Below, in pieces: positions 1 to 5,696 of a stretch of 8,822 nucleotides of DNA. The DNA comes from an uncultured Prevotellaceae bacterium (GTDB lineage: Bacteria > Bacteroidota > Bacteroidia > Bacteroidales > Bacteroidaceae). Each line of letters starts with the position of its first letter. Within the stretch, counting starts at the first letter, position 1. The position numbers and the translations under genes were made by a program. The stretch is from assembly GCA_947176655.1 (NCBI GenBank), contig CAMWRK010000079.1:1-8822 (forward strand), written 5' to 3'. Below the pieces are notes generated by a model. It had not been told where the DNA came from. It saw nothing but the letters and a program-made list of their open reading frames with translations, and ran no database searches.

Positions 1-2177
1 GGACGCATATATTTGAACATCACATAAAGCTCCGTAAGGGCATTGACAACGACAGTTCCCGACAGGAATGTTGCGCCCAAATCACGCTCTGTTCGCTTCT
101 GAATGTCACGGATTGCGAAAAGCAGGTTCGCAGCCCTTTGTGAGCCTTTCGTGTTGCCTATGCCCGCAACTCTCGTGTGGCGTGTCTGAAACATTAAGTT
201 CTTGAAAATGTGACACTCGTCAACGAAAATATGGTCTATCCCCATTGAGTGAAAATCTACGGTGTCATCCTTGCGGCTGTTGATGCTCATGCGCAGGTTG
301 GCAAGTTTCGCCTGCAGGTTTTCCTGCCGTTTCTCAAGGCCGCTCTGCATCCTGCCGCTGCGGTATCGCATGGTGCTTTCCTCCAGCACCTCAAGGCTGC
401 GTTCCACATCCTGCAGCTCTTCCGAGAAAATCTCAAACATCGTTTCATCGGACTGCGGGATTTTTGCGAATTGGTCGTGTGTCAGAATGATGCAATCCCA
501 GGTGTTGTTTTGGCTTTTGGAAAACACCTCTTTGCGGTTTGCCGGCGTGAAATCCTCCTTACCGGGATAGAGTATCTTTGCTGACGGATAAGCCTTTCTG
601 AAAGTGTCGGCTATCTCATGCACGTTGGCTTTCAGCCCGATAATCATAGGCTTGCGCACAAGTCCGAGACGCTTCATTTCGTAAGCAGCCACACACATTA
701 TCATGGTCTTTCCTGTGCCTACCTCATGCCAGCAGATGCCGCCGCCGTTCTGTTTTATCATCCAAATGGCATCCTTTTGTGACGGATAGAGTTCATCGTA
801 GGGGAACTGCTCAAAGGACAGTCCGGGAAATGTCTGCGCCGAGCCGTCATAATGCGGACGGACATAGCAGTTGAAACGCTCGTTGTAGGCTCTCACAAGG
901 TCATCGCGCACCTCTATGGGTTGGTTGTCGAGCCATGCGTTGAACTTGCTGCGGATTTCCTGTATCTTGGTCGCCGCTTCCTGTATGGCTTCCTCGTCCG
1001 GCACACGCACCTTGTCGCCGTTACGGTACACCTCTTTGGTGATTTCGGGCACGGTGTCCTGCAGGGCATGAACAAACAAGTCCTCGCCGTTGTAGTTGCG
1101 GACTGAATAAGTATGATATGCCACTGCCGAATATCCCTGCAAGGAAACAACGTAAGTGTCGTTTACATCAAAATACATGACAGATGTCTCGGTCTCGAAA
1201 AGCTCTGTCGCAAAAGCGGCATACAGGCTTGAGTCAATCCATCGCTCACCCATATTTATATCCAGTTCCTCATAAGGGATTGCTTCGGGTGTCGCCTCTT
1301 CCAACTCTTTCAGCGAGGCTTCCGTATAATCTTTTTCGCTGCCCTCAAGCTCCTGCAGCAGCGACATGATTTTCTTGTATTTGGCTACGACATTTCCGGC
1401 AATGAATTTACCTTTGTTCTCCCATTCTCCCGATATGGGGTTGTAGAATATCTCGCCCTTTAGGTCGTCTATGGCTTCCGTCTCGCTCCTGTCCGAGCTT
1501 CGGGCGATAAACGGCATATCCACCTTGCCGTAAAAATTGAGGCTTGTCGCCAATGCTTCCATAGGGGAAAGCACGGTCATGGTGTCTATCATCTTGAACG
1601 CCACAGGCTCGCGCATGATGTCAGCCTTGCCTATGGTATCGCCCGACTGCATTTCAATGGTGAACACCTCGACACCGAGGCTGTCAAGCATGGTAAACTC
1701 CTTGTTGTCGTTGTCATGGAAATATCCCCACTTGGCTACGAACTTGTCATAAAGGGCATTAAGCCGTTCCCGCAGTTCAGGGTGTTCCTGTTCTTCCTCA
1801 CGCTCCTTGCTTGACAGCTCAAGATAGGTCTCACGGATAGGGAAATAGTCGTTTGCCCTTTCTTTCGCCGCTTCTATGTCTGCCATAGGCACGAAATCCA
1901 CCGCTACATCGGCATAACGGCTTGACTTGCGCATCTTGAGGTTGCCGAGCTGCCCCTCGAACATCACCATTGCGCCGTCTTTCATCCACCATGCCACGGT
2001 GTCGGTGTACGCACGTTTGCCCCTTTCTTTCGGCTGCGGTGTGATTTCATCCCCGAAAAGGTCAAAGAGCGACATCTGCCCCTGCACGGTGTCCTGTCCG
2101 TCACCCGTGAAAAGGCTCTTGCGGAAGAAACGGCTGAAGTCCATTTTGAGCAATGCGGAGAAGTATTGCCGCATCAT
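1..2177 (-). CDS. SNF2/DEAD-like helicase part of a methylase-helicase protein; partial, runs off the left edge
   Basis: This is the second half of the large mobile-element methylase/helicase. The frame is open from 2195 to position 3 with no stop and is the same frame as the methylase upstream, from which it is separated only by a TAG at 2196-2198. Numbering from 3257, a Walker A motif HEVGTGKT lies at about 844-851, a Walker B/DEAD-type motif VDECH at about 1012-1016, and motif III LSGT at 1065-1068 followed by a NALTELYVMFKYMR stretch typical of SNF2 helicases. The ATP-binding lobe is therefore present; the second RecA lobe (motifs IV-VI) must lie beyond the window. Residues 355 to about 825 are a linker region I do not recognise. 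The start given is the first of two consecutive ATG codons (2177 and 2174), preceded by GAGGA; if the TAG is read through or is a mutation, the true start is 3257. Probable role: DNA translocase acting with the methylase on element DNA (inferred). Confidence 0.85.
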   Translation of the reverse strand, partial: MMRQYFSALLKMDFSRFFRKSLFTGDGQDTVQGQMSLFDLFGDEITPQPKERGKRAYTDTVAWWMKDGAMVMFEGQLGNLKMRKSSRYADVAVDFVPMADIEAAKERANDYFPIRETYLELSSKEREEEQEHPELRERLNALYDKFVAKWGYFHDNDNKEFTMLDSLGVEVFTIEMQSGDTIGKADIMREPVAFKMIDTMTVLSPMEALATSLNFYGKVDMPFIARSSDRSETEAIDDLKGEIFYNPISGEWENKGKFIAGNVVAKYKKIMSLLQELEGSEKDYTEASLKELEEATPEAIPYEELDINMGERWIDSSLYAAFATELFETETSVMYFDVNDTYVVSLQGYSAVAYHTYSVRNYNGEDLFVHALQDTVPEITKEVYRNGDKVRVPDEEAIQEAATKIQEIRSKFNAWLDNQPIEVRDDLVRAYNERFNCYVRPHYDGSAQTFPGLSFEQFPYDELYPSQKDAIWMIKQNGGGICWHEVGTGKTMIMCVAAYEMKRLGLVRKPMIIGLKANVHEIADTFRKAYPSAKILYPGKEDFTPANRKEVFSKSQNNTWDCIILTHDQFAKIPQSDETMFEIFSEELQDVERSLEVLEESTMRYRSGRMQSGLEKRQENLQAKLANLRMSINSRKDDTVDFHSMGIDHIFVDECHIFKNLMFQTRHTRVAGIGNTKGSQRAANLLFAIRDIQKRTERDLGATFLSGTVVVNALTELYVMFKYMR

Positions 2178-2195
2178 CGCTTCCTCGCCCTGCCA

Positions 2196-2198
2196 CTA
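2196..2198 (-). other. Single in-frame amber (TAG) codon between methylase and helicase
   Basis: Codon 354 counted from 3257 is TAG. On either side the same frame is open: 353 codons before it and 731 after it up to the window edge. It is the only stop in the frame. The flanking residues are KYVRKY before and WQGEEAMM after. TAG differs from glutamine CAG, lysine AAG, tryptophan TGG and leucine TTG by one base. The 82-aa gene nearby ends in a TAG 4 bases before the next start, so TAG is used as a normal stop here and genome-wide reassignment is unlikely. A sequencing error is also possible. Confidence 0.9.
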
Positions 2199-3257
2199 GT
2201 ATTTCCTCACATACTTGACACACTGGTTTATGGAAATTCGGCTGTCGGTGGCAAGTGCCGTCTTGGGCTGCATGAAAAGTTTGTTGGCATATTCCGTCAC
2301 GATACCGTCCGTACCGTTTTCCTTGCCTACCTGCATGAACAACTGCTCACGGTGTGACAGGGTCGTTTTCCGTGTATGCTTTTGGAATACCAACAGGTCA
2401 GTGCCTACCTCTATGCCCCCGGTTTCCATGAAGATGTTGTCGGGAAGCCGTAATGCGGTTATGAGGTCTGCATGGTTCACAAGGTACTCACGCACGAACT
2501 TGTTGCCGGGAGTGTCGGCTATTCCCCTTGAGGTCACAAAAGCGAGTATGCCGCCCTCGTTGAGCAAATCCATGAACTTTATGAAAAAGTAGTTGTGTAT
2601 GGTCTTGGTGGACTGCTCGTAAATGCCGCCTTTTTTCCACATATCGGCATCGAACACACGGAAGTTTCCAAACGGGATGTTGGATGCGATGACATCAAAC
2701 CCCTTGTCCTGCAGGTCTTGTTCGCCGATAGTCTCATATCCTGCGCTTATCGTGGTGGCGTTGTCATGGAGAAGCGAGAGGATAAGCCCTGTGATGGTGT
2801 CTTTCTCAAAAGCGTATGCTCTTGTTCCCTGCATGGCGGTTTTCAGAAAGCCGCCAATCCCTGCGCTCGGCTCAAGGAAAGTGCGCATCTGCATACCGTT
2901 ATCCTTGAAAGTGGCGTGTATCTGTGCCGCCACGGTGTCGATGATGAATTGCGGAGTGTAGAACGCCGTCAGCACGGATGACTTTATGCTGTCAATGAGG
3001 GCTTTGTACTCCGTAATGTCGGACTTTGCAAAAGCAAGCAGGATTTCCTGCAAGCGTTTCATAGGCTCTGCCATGCCGTCGGGCATGGGCTTGTCCGTGC
3101 CGATGTTCAGCACCTCTTTGATGCCTCCGAAACCCGAATAAAGGGCTAATGTCTTTTTCTCGCTGTCAGTGGCTTGTCTGCCCTGACCGTGTACCGCCAA
3201 AGCTGTCTCTATGGCGTTTACGTTGTCGGCTAATGCCTTTTTCTTGTTGTATCTCAT
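2196..3257 (-). CDS. N-6 adenine DNA methylase domain, ended by an in-frame TAG
   Basis: The product is a 353-residue S-adenosylmethionine-dependent adenine methyltransferase domain. Visible motifs are TAFYTPQFIIDTVA (98-111, motif X region), LEPSAGIGGF (128-137, SAM-binding motif I) and ASNIPFGNF (191-199, catalytic motif IV, where the usual NPPF reads NIPF), followed by GGILAFVTSRG (235-245). The start at 3257 is preferred because MRYNKKKALADNV is the natural beginning and AAGG sits 7 bases upstream. An in-frame ATG at 3380 would extend the protein through a leader palindrome and gives low-quality sequence. The frame stops at TAG 2196-2198 and continues immediately into the helicase. Relatives I recall on Bacteroides conjugative elements carry both domains in one polypeptide of well over 1500 residues, so this is either the 5' part of a broken gene or a split form. 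The next gene upstream ends more than 900 bases away, so it probably has its own promoter. Confidence 0.85.
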   Translation of the reverse strand: MRYNKKKALADNVNAIETALAVHGQGRQATDSEKKTLALYSGFGGIKEVLNIGTDKPMPDGMAEPMKRLQEILLAFAKSDITEYKALIDSIKSSVLTAFYTPQFIIDTVAAQIHATFKDNGMQMRTFLEPSAGIGGFLKTAMQGTRAYAFEKDTITGLILSLLHDNATTISAGYETIGEQDLQDKGFDVIASNIPFGNFRVFDADMWKKGGIYEQSTKTIHNYFFIKFMDLLNEGGILAFVTSRGIADTPGNKFVREYLVNHADLITALRLPDNIFMETGGIEVGTDLLVFQKHTRKTTLSHREQLFMQVGKENGTDGIVTEYANKLFMQPKTALATDSRISINQCVKYVRKY

Positions 3258-3323
3258 ATCTGACCTTAATGTTGAAGATTTATTTCTTCCCTCACTTCCT
3301 GCTCCTTTCGGAGCCGTCCGCGA

Positions 3324-3473
3324 GGTGGTTATCTGCGCATCACAGGGGCATCTAAGAGGCTTTAGGGACAAGGTTTTCAAGATGATTTTACCGCCTGTCT
3401 GTAAAATCTCGCAGAAACTCCGTACAACCTTGGTTTATAAGCCCGGATGCCGAACTTTGCGCCGATAACCACC
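3324..3473. repeat. 150-bp nested imperfect inverted repeat in the methylase leader
   Basis: Five paired blocks are arranged almost concentrically around position 3399. Blocks 3324-3339 and 3458-3473 pair at 15 of 16 positions (GGTGGTTATC then GCGCA). The inner pairs are 3347-3352 with 3446-3451 (GGCATC), 3358-3362 with 3439-3443 (GGCTT), 3369-3375 with 3426-3432 (CAAGGTT), and 3384-3391 with 3401-3408 (GATTTTAC). The structure lies 67 to 216 bases upstream of the methylase start. It could be an RNA leader hairpin, a DNA cruciform or recombination site, or a palindromic miniature element. I see no target-site duplication at its ends and no Bacteroides-type promoter inside. Confidence 0.7.
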
Positions 3474-3540
3474 GGGAGTGACGGTTCCAGACAGAAAAAG
3501 ATTTTTCTATAAATGGTGGAGAATTTTTATAACAGGTCTG

Positions 3541-3799
3541 ATTATAAAAGGCAGCGGCGAAAGTCGCGGGACTGGCCGCAGCACAGGCACGACAGCCCGG
3601 AGTGCAGGGGAAGTCGGGGCGAAGAGCGAACCGTGGGTGTCACTGACAGGCTGTGTGTGGAAGCATGACACACTCTGCCGGCCCACGCTCGCCCTGTGCC
3701 GGAGGCCGCCCGGACTTGAACGGAACGCAGGGTGTCGGCGTGCCGGGCATCGCGGGTGTCCTGCGGCTCGCCACGTTGATGAAAACAGTAAAAGGTGAA
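3541..3799. repeat. GC-rich direct repeat, copy A
   Basis: The first of two tandemly placed GC-rich units starts at ATTATAAAAG and ends at TAAAAGGTGAA. The second unit lies 302-303 bases further on. Across about 200 bases of core (3561-3760) I count 12 substitutions and no gaps; one single-base gap occurs near 3767. The substitutions at 3566, 3592, 3610, 3620, 3623, 3644, 3678, 3697, 3717, 3730, 3745 and 3753 fall in all three codon phases, so selection for a protein is not apparent. Each copy is preceded by a shared TATAAATGG at 3508 and 3824. The base composition is visibly richer in G+C than the flanking genes. Confidence 0.85.
3626..3692. ncRNA. Candidate structured RNA/DNA domain inside the repeat (three-way junction)
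   Basis: Stem P1 pairs GCGA (3626-3629) with TCGC (3689-3692) and, across a small internal loop, CGTGGG (3632-3637) with CCCACG (3682-3687). It encloses P2, TGTC (3638-3641) with GACA (3645-3648), and P3, GTGTGT (3653-3658) with ACACAC (3668-3673). Copy B repeats every paired base. The only two differences inside this domain are at 3644, in the P2 loop, and 3678, in the junction. The strand is undetermined because the fold is nearly symmetric. There is no compensatory change, so this is a hypothesis and not a demonstrated RNA family. Confidence 0.35.
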
Positions 3800-3841
3800 T
3801 CGGCCAAGCCGGACGATCTTCGTTATAAATGGGAATATCGC

Positions 3842-4105
3842 ATTATAAAAGTAGGCAGGCGGAAGTCACGGGACTGGCCGCAGCACAGGCACGGCAGCCC
3901 GGAGTGCAGGGAAAGTCGGGGTGAGGAGCGAACCGTGGGTGTCACCGACAGGCTGTGTGTGGAAGCATGACACACTCTGCTGGCCCACGCTCGCCCTGCG
4001 CCGGAGGCCGCCCGGACTGGAACGGAACGCATGGTGTCGGCGTGCCTGGCATCGTGGGTGTCCTGCGGTCCGCCGGCGTTGATGAAAACCTATAAAAGGG
4101 AAATT
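3842..4105. repeat. GC-rich direct repeat, copy B
   Basis: The second unit matches copy A from ATTATAAAAG to the CTATAAAAGGG block at its right end. It carries the same internal hairpins as copy A, with changes only at the positions listed there. Open frames cross this copy on both strands (for example minus 4032-3823), but they are shadows of GC-rich sequence: they are rich in Arg, Ser, Pro and His, and the frames of the two copies are not preserved relative to each other. Confidence 0.85.
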
Positions 4106-4133
4106 CAAGGGAACAATGCCTGCCGCAGATGTT

Positions 4134-4172
4134 TTTCCACATGGAAAGGGACTGCCGGATGTCAGCAGTCCC
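4134..4172 (-). terminator. Terminator hairpin after the 55-aa gene
   Basis: GGGACTGC (4148-4155) pairs perfectly with GCAGTCCC (4165-4172) around a 9-base loop. On the minus strand the stem is followed by TTTCC and a second small palindrome, TTTCC/GGAAA (4134-4147). It begins about 10 bases after the 55-aa stop codon, which suits termination of the 82/95/55-aa operon. The T tract is short, so efficiency is uncertain. Confidence 0.6.
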
Positions 4173-4182
4173 CTTGTCACGC

Positions 4183-4350
4183 TCAATCTTCCCAATCCAC
4201 ACCGGCGTCATCCATTATGTCCCGCATGATTACGCGGCATAGCTCCGTATCCGCTTCCTGTATCATGGTGCGGATGCTGCTCCGGTAGGTGGTAGAGTAT
4301 GCGAGTTCAATCAGTTCCTCGTCATGGGCGGTCAGTTTTTCTTTTTCCAT
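4183..4350 (-). CDS. Small acidic hypothetical protein, 55 aa
   Basis: The frame begins ATGGAAAAAGAA and ends in TGA at 4183-4185, giving 55 residues. The product is acidic and mostly helical in appearance. It begins MEKEKLTAHDEELIELAYST, has IRTMIQEADTELCRVIMRDI in the middle, and ends DDAGVDWED. I recognise no domain. It starts 17 bases after the stop of the 95-aa gene and is followed by a hairpin terminator, so it is probably the last gene of a three-gene operon. No clear Shine-Dalgarno is present, which is normal in Bacteroidetes. The coding call rests on its good codon pattern, operon spacing and terminator. Confidence 0.7.
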   Translation of the reverse strand: MEKEKLTAHDEELIELAYSTTYRSSIRTMIQEADTELCRVIMRDIMDDAGVDWED

Positions 4351-4367
4351 AGTCTTGCAGTTATCTG

Positions 4368-4655
4368 TCAGTCGATTTTTTCCAGTTTTGCTTCAGCGAC
4401 CAGCCGACCGCCATGCCACAACGTGATTGTGCCGGGGACGCCCCCCATGTCCTCGTATGCCACGTGTCTGAGATAATTACGGTATTCCTTTCCCGAAAAG
4501 TTCTTGCCGCTGAGATTGCGGAATATCATCGGAATCGAAATGCCGTCACTGCTTGACAGGACGGTCTCGCCGTCCTGCCTGATTTCATCCATGACTGCAA
4601 CGCCGTTTTCAAGGCTGCTTCTGTCAGAAATGTCTTTATGCACTGTCATGTCCAT
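4368..4655 (-). CDS. Hypothetical protein, 95 aa
   Basis: The start at 4655 (MDMTVHKDISDRSS) is chosen because AAGGAT lies about 9 bases upstream and the preceding 82-aa gene ends at 4660, leaving a 4-base gap. The longer frame back to 4814 overlaps that gene out of frame and reads as nonsense. The product has an N-terminal half reading ENGVAVMDEIRQDGETVLSS and a C-terminal half with FRNLSGKNFSGKEYRNYLRH and GTITLWHGGRLVAEAKLEK, suggesting an alpha/beta fold with a terminal beta hairpin. I do not recognise the family. There is no signal peptide or membrane segment, so it should be cytoplasmic. It is the middle member of the small-gene operon. Confidence 0.75.
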   Translation of the reverse strand: MDMTVHKDISDRSSLENGVAVMDEIRQDGETVLSSSDGISIPMIFRNLSGKNFSGKEYRNYLRHVAYEDMGGVPGTITLWHGGRLVAEAKLEKID

Positions 4656-4659
4656 GGCT

Positions 4660-4908
4660 CTAATCCTTTTTCCGATGAATGATGATGCAGTCCTCCACCT
4701 CTGTCGGTTTGCCGAATAACGGGGTGCTGCTGAAATACGGCTCGGTTCCGTCTTCCACGCTGTCACCGATTGGGACAACAAGCTCAATGCCCTGTTCGCG
4801 GCAGATTTCGTCAATCTGCTTGATTTCGTCCTCTGTCAGGTTGCTCGCATCACCGTTCACCAGATAAGGCAATGCGTAAGTTGGGATTTTCTCAATGTCC
4901 TTTTCCAT
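4660..4908 (-). CDS. Small conserved element protein, 82 aa (possibly DUF6926-like)
   Basis: The product begins MEKDIEKIPTYALPYLVNGD and continues with a strongly acidic helix, LTEDEIKQIDEICREQGIEL, then PYFSSTPLFGKPTEVEDC and a basic IIIHRKKD end. This pattern (KIPTYALPYLxNGD, LTxxEIKxID, a PYFS...FGK segment) matches a small family common on Bacteroidales mobile elements that I tentatively remember as DUF6926; the name is from memory. No enzymatic motif is evident. The start at 4908 is preceded by an AAAAGAAA stretch. The frame stops with TAG, 4 bases before the next start, so it is probably translationally coupled to the 95-aa gene. Confidence 0.8.
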   Translation of the reverse strand: MEKDIEKIPTYALPYLVNGDASNLTEDEIKQIDEICREQGIELVVPIGDSVEDGTEPYFSSTPLFGKPTEVEDCIIIHRKKD

Positions 4909-5225
4909 TTTCTTTTAAGTTTGAATGTTAGACTTGTGGAGTGCTTTTTCCCTGCCTTAACCGGGCTTGCGGGTCGGCCGCTCCTGTTTTCTTGCGGCAT
5001 CGGAGGATGGTGGCCATAAGGGGAATTAGACAAGGCCTTCAGAACGGAGTGTGCCTTGATGTTTGCCCTGTCACCTCCAAATTCGCCGCAGGAAACGGAC
5101 GGGCGACTGCCGGATGAATACAATGTGGTATAAACGGTTGTCATGTGCGTACAAAGGGATGTGTATGACAGATAAGCGGAATCCGCAGGACTATAAAAGG
5201 CATGAACGCAGCCCGTGAGCAAAAG
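4909..5225. other. Intergenic leader with no supported gene
   Basis: This stretch between the small-gene operon and the SSB terminator should hold the promoter and 5' leader of the operon. I find no convincing match to the Bacteroides -7 TAnnTTTG and -33 TTTG pattern. A 121-aa minus-strand frame (5222-4857) has only a TTG start and overlaps the 82-aa gene out of frame, so I do not accept it. A CTATAAAAGGC motif at about 5191-5201 resembles those bordering the GC-rich repeats. Confidence 0.5.
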
Positions 5226-5249
5226 AAAAGACGGCCGTAGCCGTCTTTT
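5226..5249 (-). terminator. Rho-independent terminator of the SSB gene
   Basis: A perfect 10-bp stem, AAAAGACGGC (5226-5235) with GCCGTCTTTT (5240-5249), closes a 4-base loop 21 bases after the SSB stop codon. On the minus strand it reads into TTTT then CTTTT. The A/T arms make it usable in both directions. Confidence 0.85.
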
Positions 5250-5270
5250 GGTGAGAGAGTGATTGGAGCG

Positions 5271-5669
5271 TCACGCTGCTTTCTTTTTGGAAGCCTTGCC
5301 TTTCGCCGGCTTTTTCCCGTCGGTTTTCTTTTCGGTGGACAGTTCGCTGACGGATGTGGCGACGAAGACGATGCGGTTGTGCTTGGTTCCGTCCTCCGAT
5401 GTCCATTCTTCCGGGCGGATGAATCCTGAAACCTGGACGAGCTTGCCTTTCTTGAGAAGCTCGAAGGTCGATGCCTCTTCGGACTTGCGCCAGCACTCGC
5501 AGTTTACAAGGGCCGACCTGCGGATGGTCTCGTCACCGTTGGTTTCGGTGCGGCTGACTGAGAGGGGGAAACGGGCAACCGAGCTTTTCTCGAAGTTGCG
5601 GATGTTTGCGTTGACGGCTACGTAGCCACTGAGGTTGAACGAGTTGGTGTTGTTTGTTGAAGTTGCCAT
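5271..5669 (-). CDS. ssb: Single-stranded DNA-binding protein with a lysine-rich tail
   Basis: This is an SSB of the OB-fold family, 132 aa. It coats single-stranded DNA during transfer, replication or repair. The OB core runs from NLSGYVAVNANIRNF (12-26) through VARFPLSVSRT (31-41), SALVNCECWRK (52-62) and KKGKLVQVSGFIRPEEW (73-89) to IVFVATSVSEL (100-110). These correspond to the beta strands of bacterial SSB, including the CxxW-like strand and the KGxLVxVxGxxR strand. The last 22 residues hold nine lysines and lack the acidic tip that binds partner proteins in housekeeping SSBs. The start at 5669 (MATSTNNTN) is preferred over an upstream ATG at 5696 because it gives the usual short N-terminus. 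The gene stands alone and ends at a strong terminator. Such extra SSBs are typical of conjugative elements. Confidence 0.92.
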   Translation of the reverse strand: MATSTNNTNSFNLSGYVAVNANIRNFEKSSVARFPLSVSRTETNGDETIRRSALVNCECWRKSEEASTFELLKKGKLVQVSGFIRPEEWTSEDGTKHNRIVFVATSVSELSTEKKTDGKKPAKGKASKKKAA

Positions 5670-5696
5670 AACTTTAAGTATTAAAGAGTTAAACAT

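Noticed and set aside
2196..2198. Genome-wide reassignment of TAG, as in some gut phages
   Set aside because: The 82-aa gene ends in TAG 4 bases before the next start, so TAG behaves as a stop here.
3258..3380. N-terminal extension of the methylase to an ATG at 3380
   Set aside because: The extra 41 residues are low quality, overlap the leader inverted repeat, and the internal start at 3257 gives a natural N-terminus with AAGG upstream.
3340..3457. Phase-variable invertible promoter between the 16-bp inverted repeats
   Set aside because: The geometry would fit, but I found no TAnnTTTG promoter in either orientation of the spacer, and the extra nested pairing is better explained by one long palindrome. 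It is kept only as an alternative.
3653..3970. Open frames across the GC-rich repeats (plus 3478-3798, plus 3653-3970, minus 4195-3866)
   Set aside because: The substitutions between the two copies show no codon-phase bias and the frames do not correspond between copies. They are chance frames in GC-rich DNA.
4656..4814. Extension of the 95-aa protein to 148 aa
   Set aside because: It overlaps the 82-aa gene out of frame. The start at 4655 has a ribosome binding site and ideal operon spacing.
4857..5222. Minus-strand 121-aa frame
   Set aside because: It has only a TTG start, overlaps the 82-aa gene out of frame, and has unremarkable composition with no motif.
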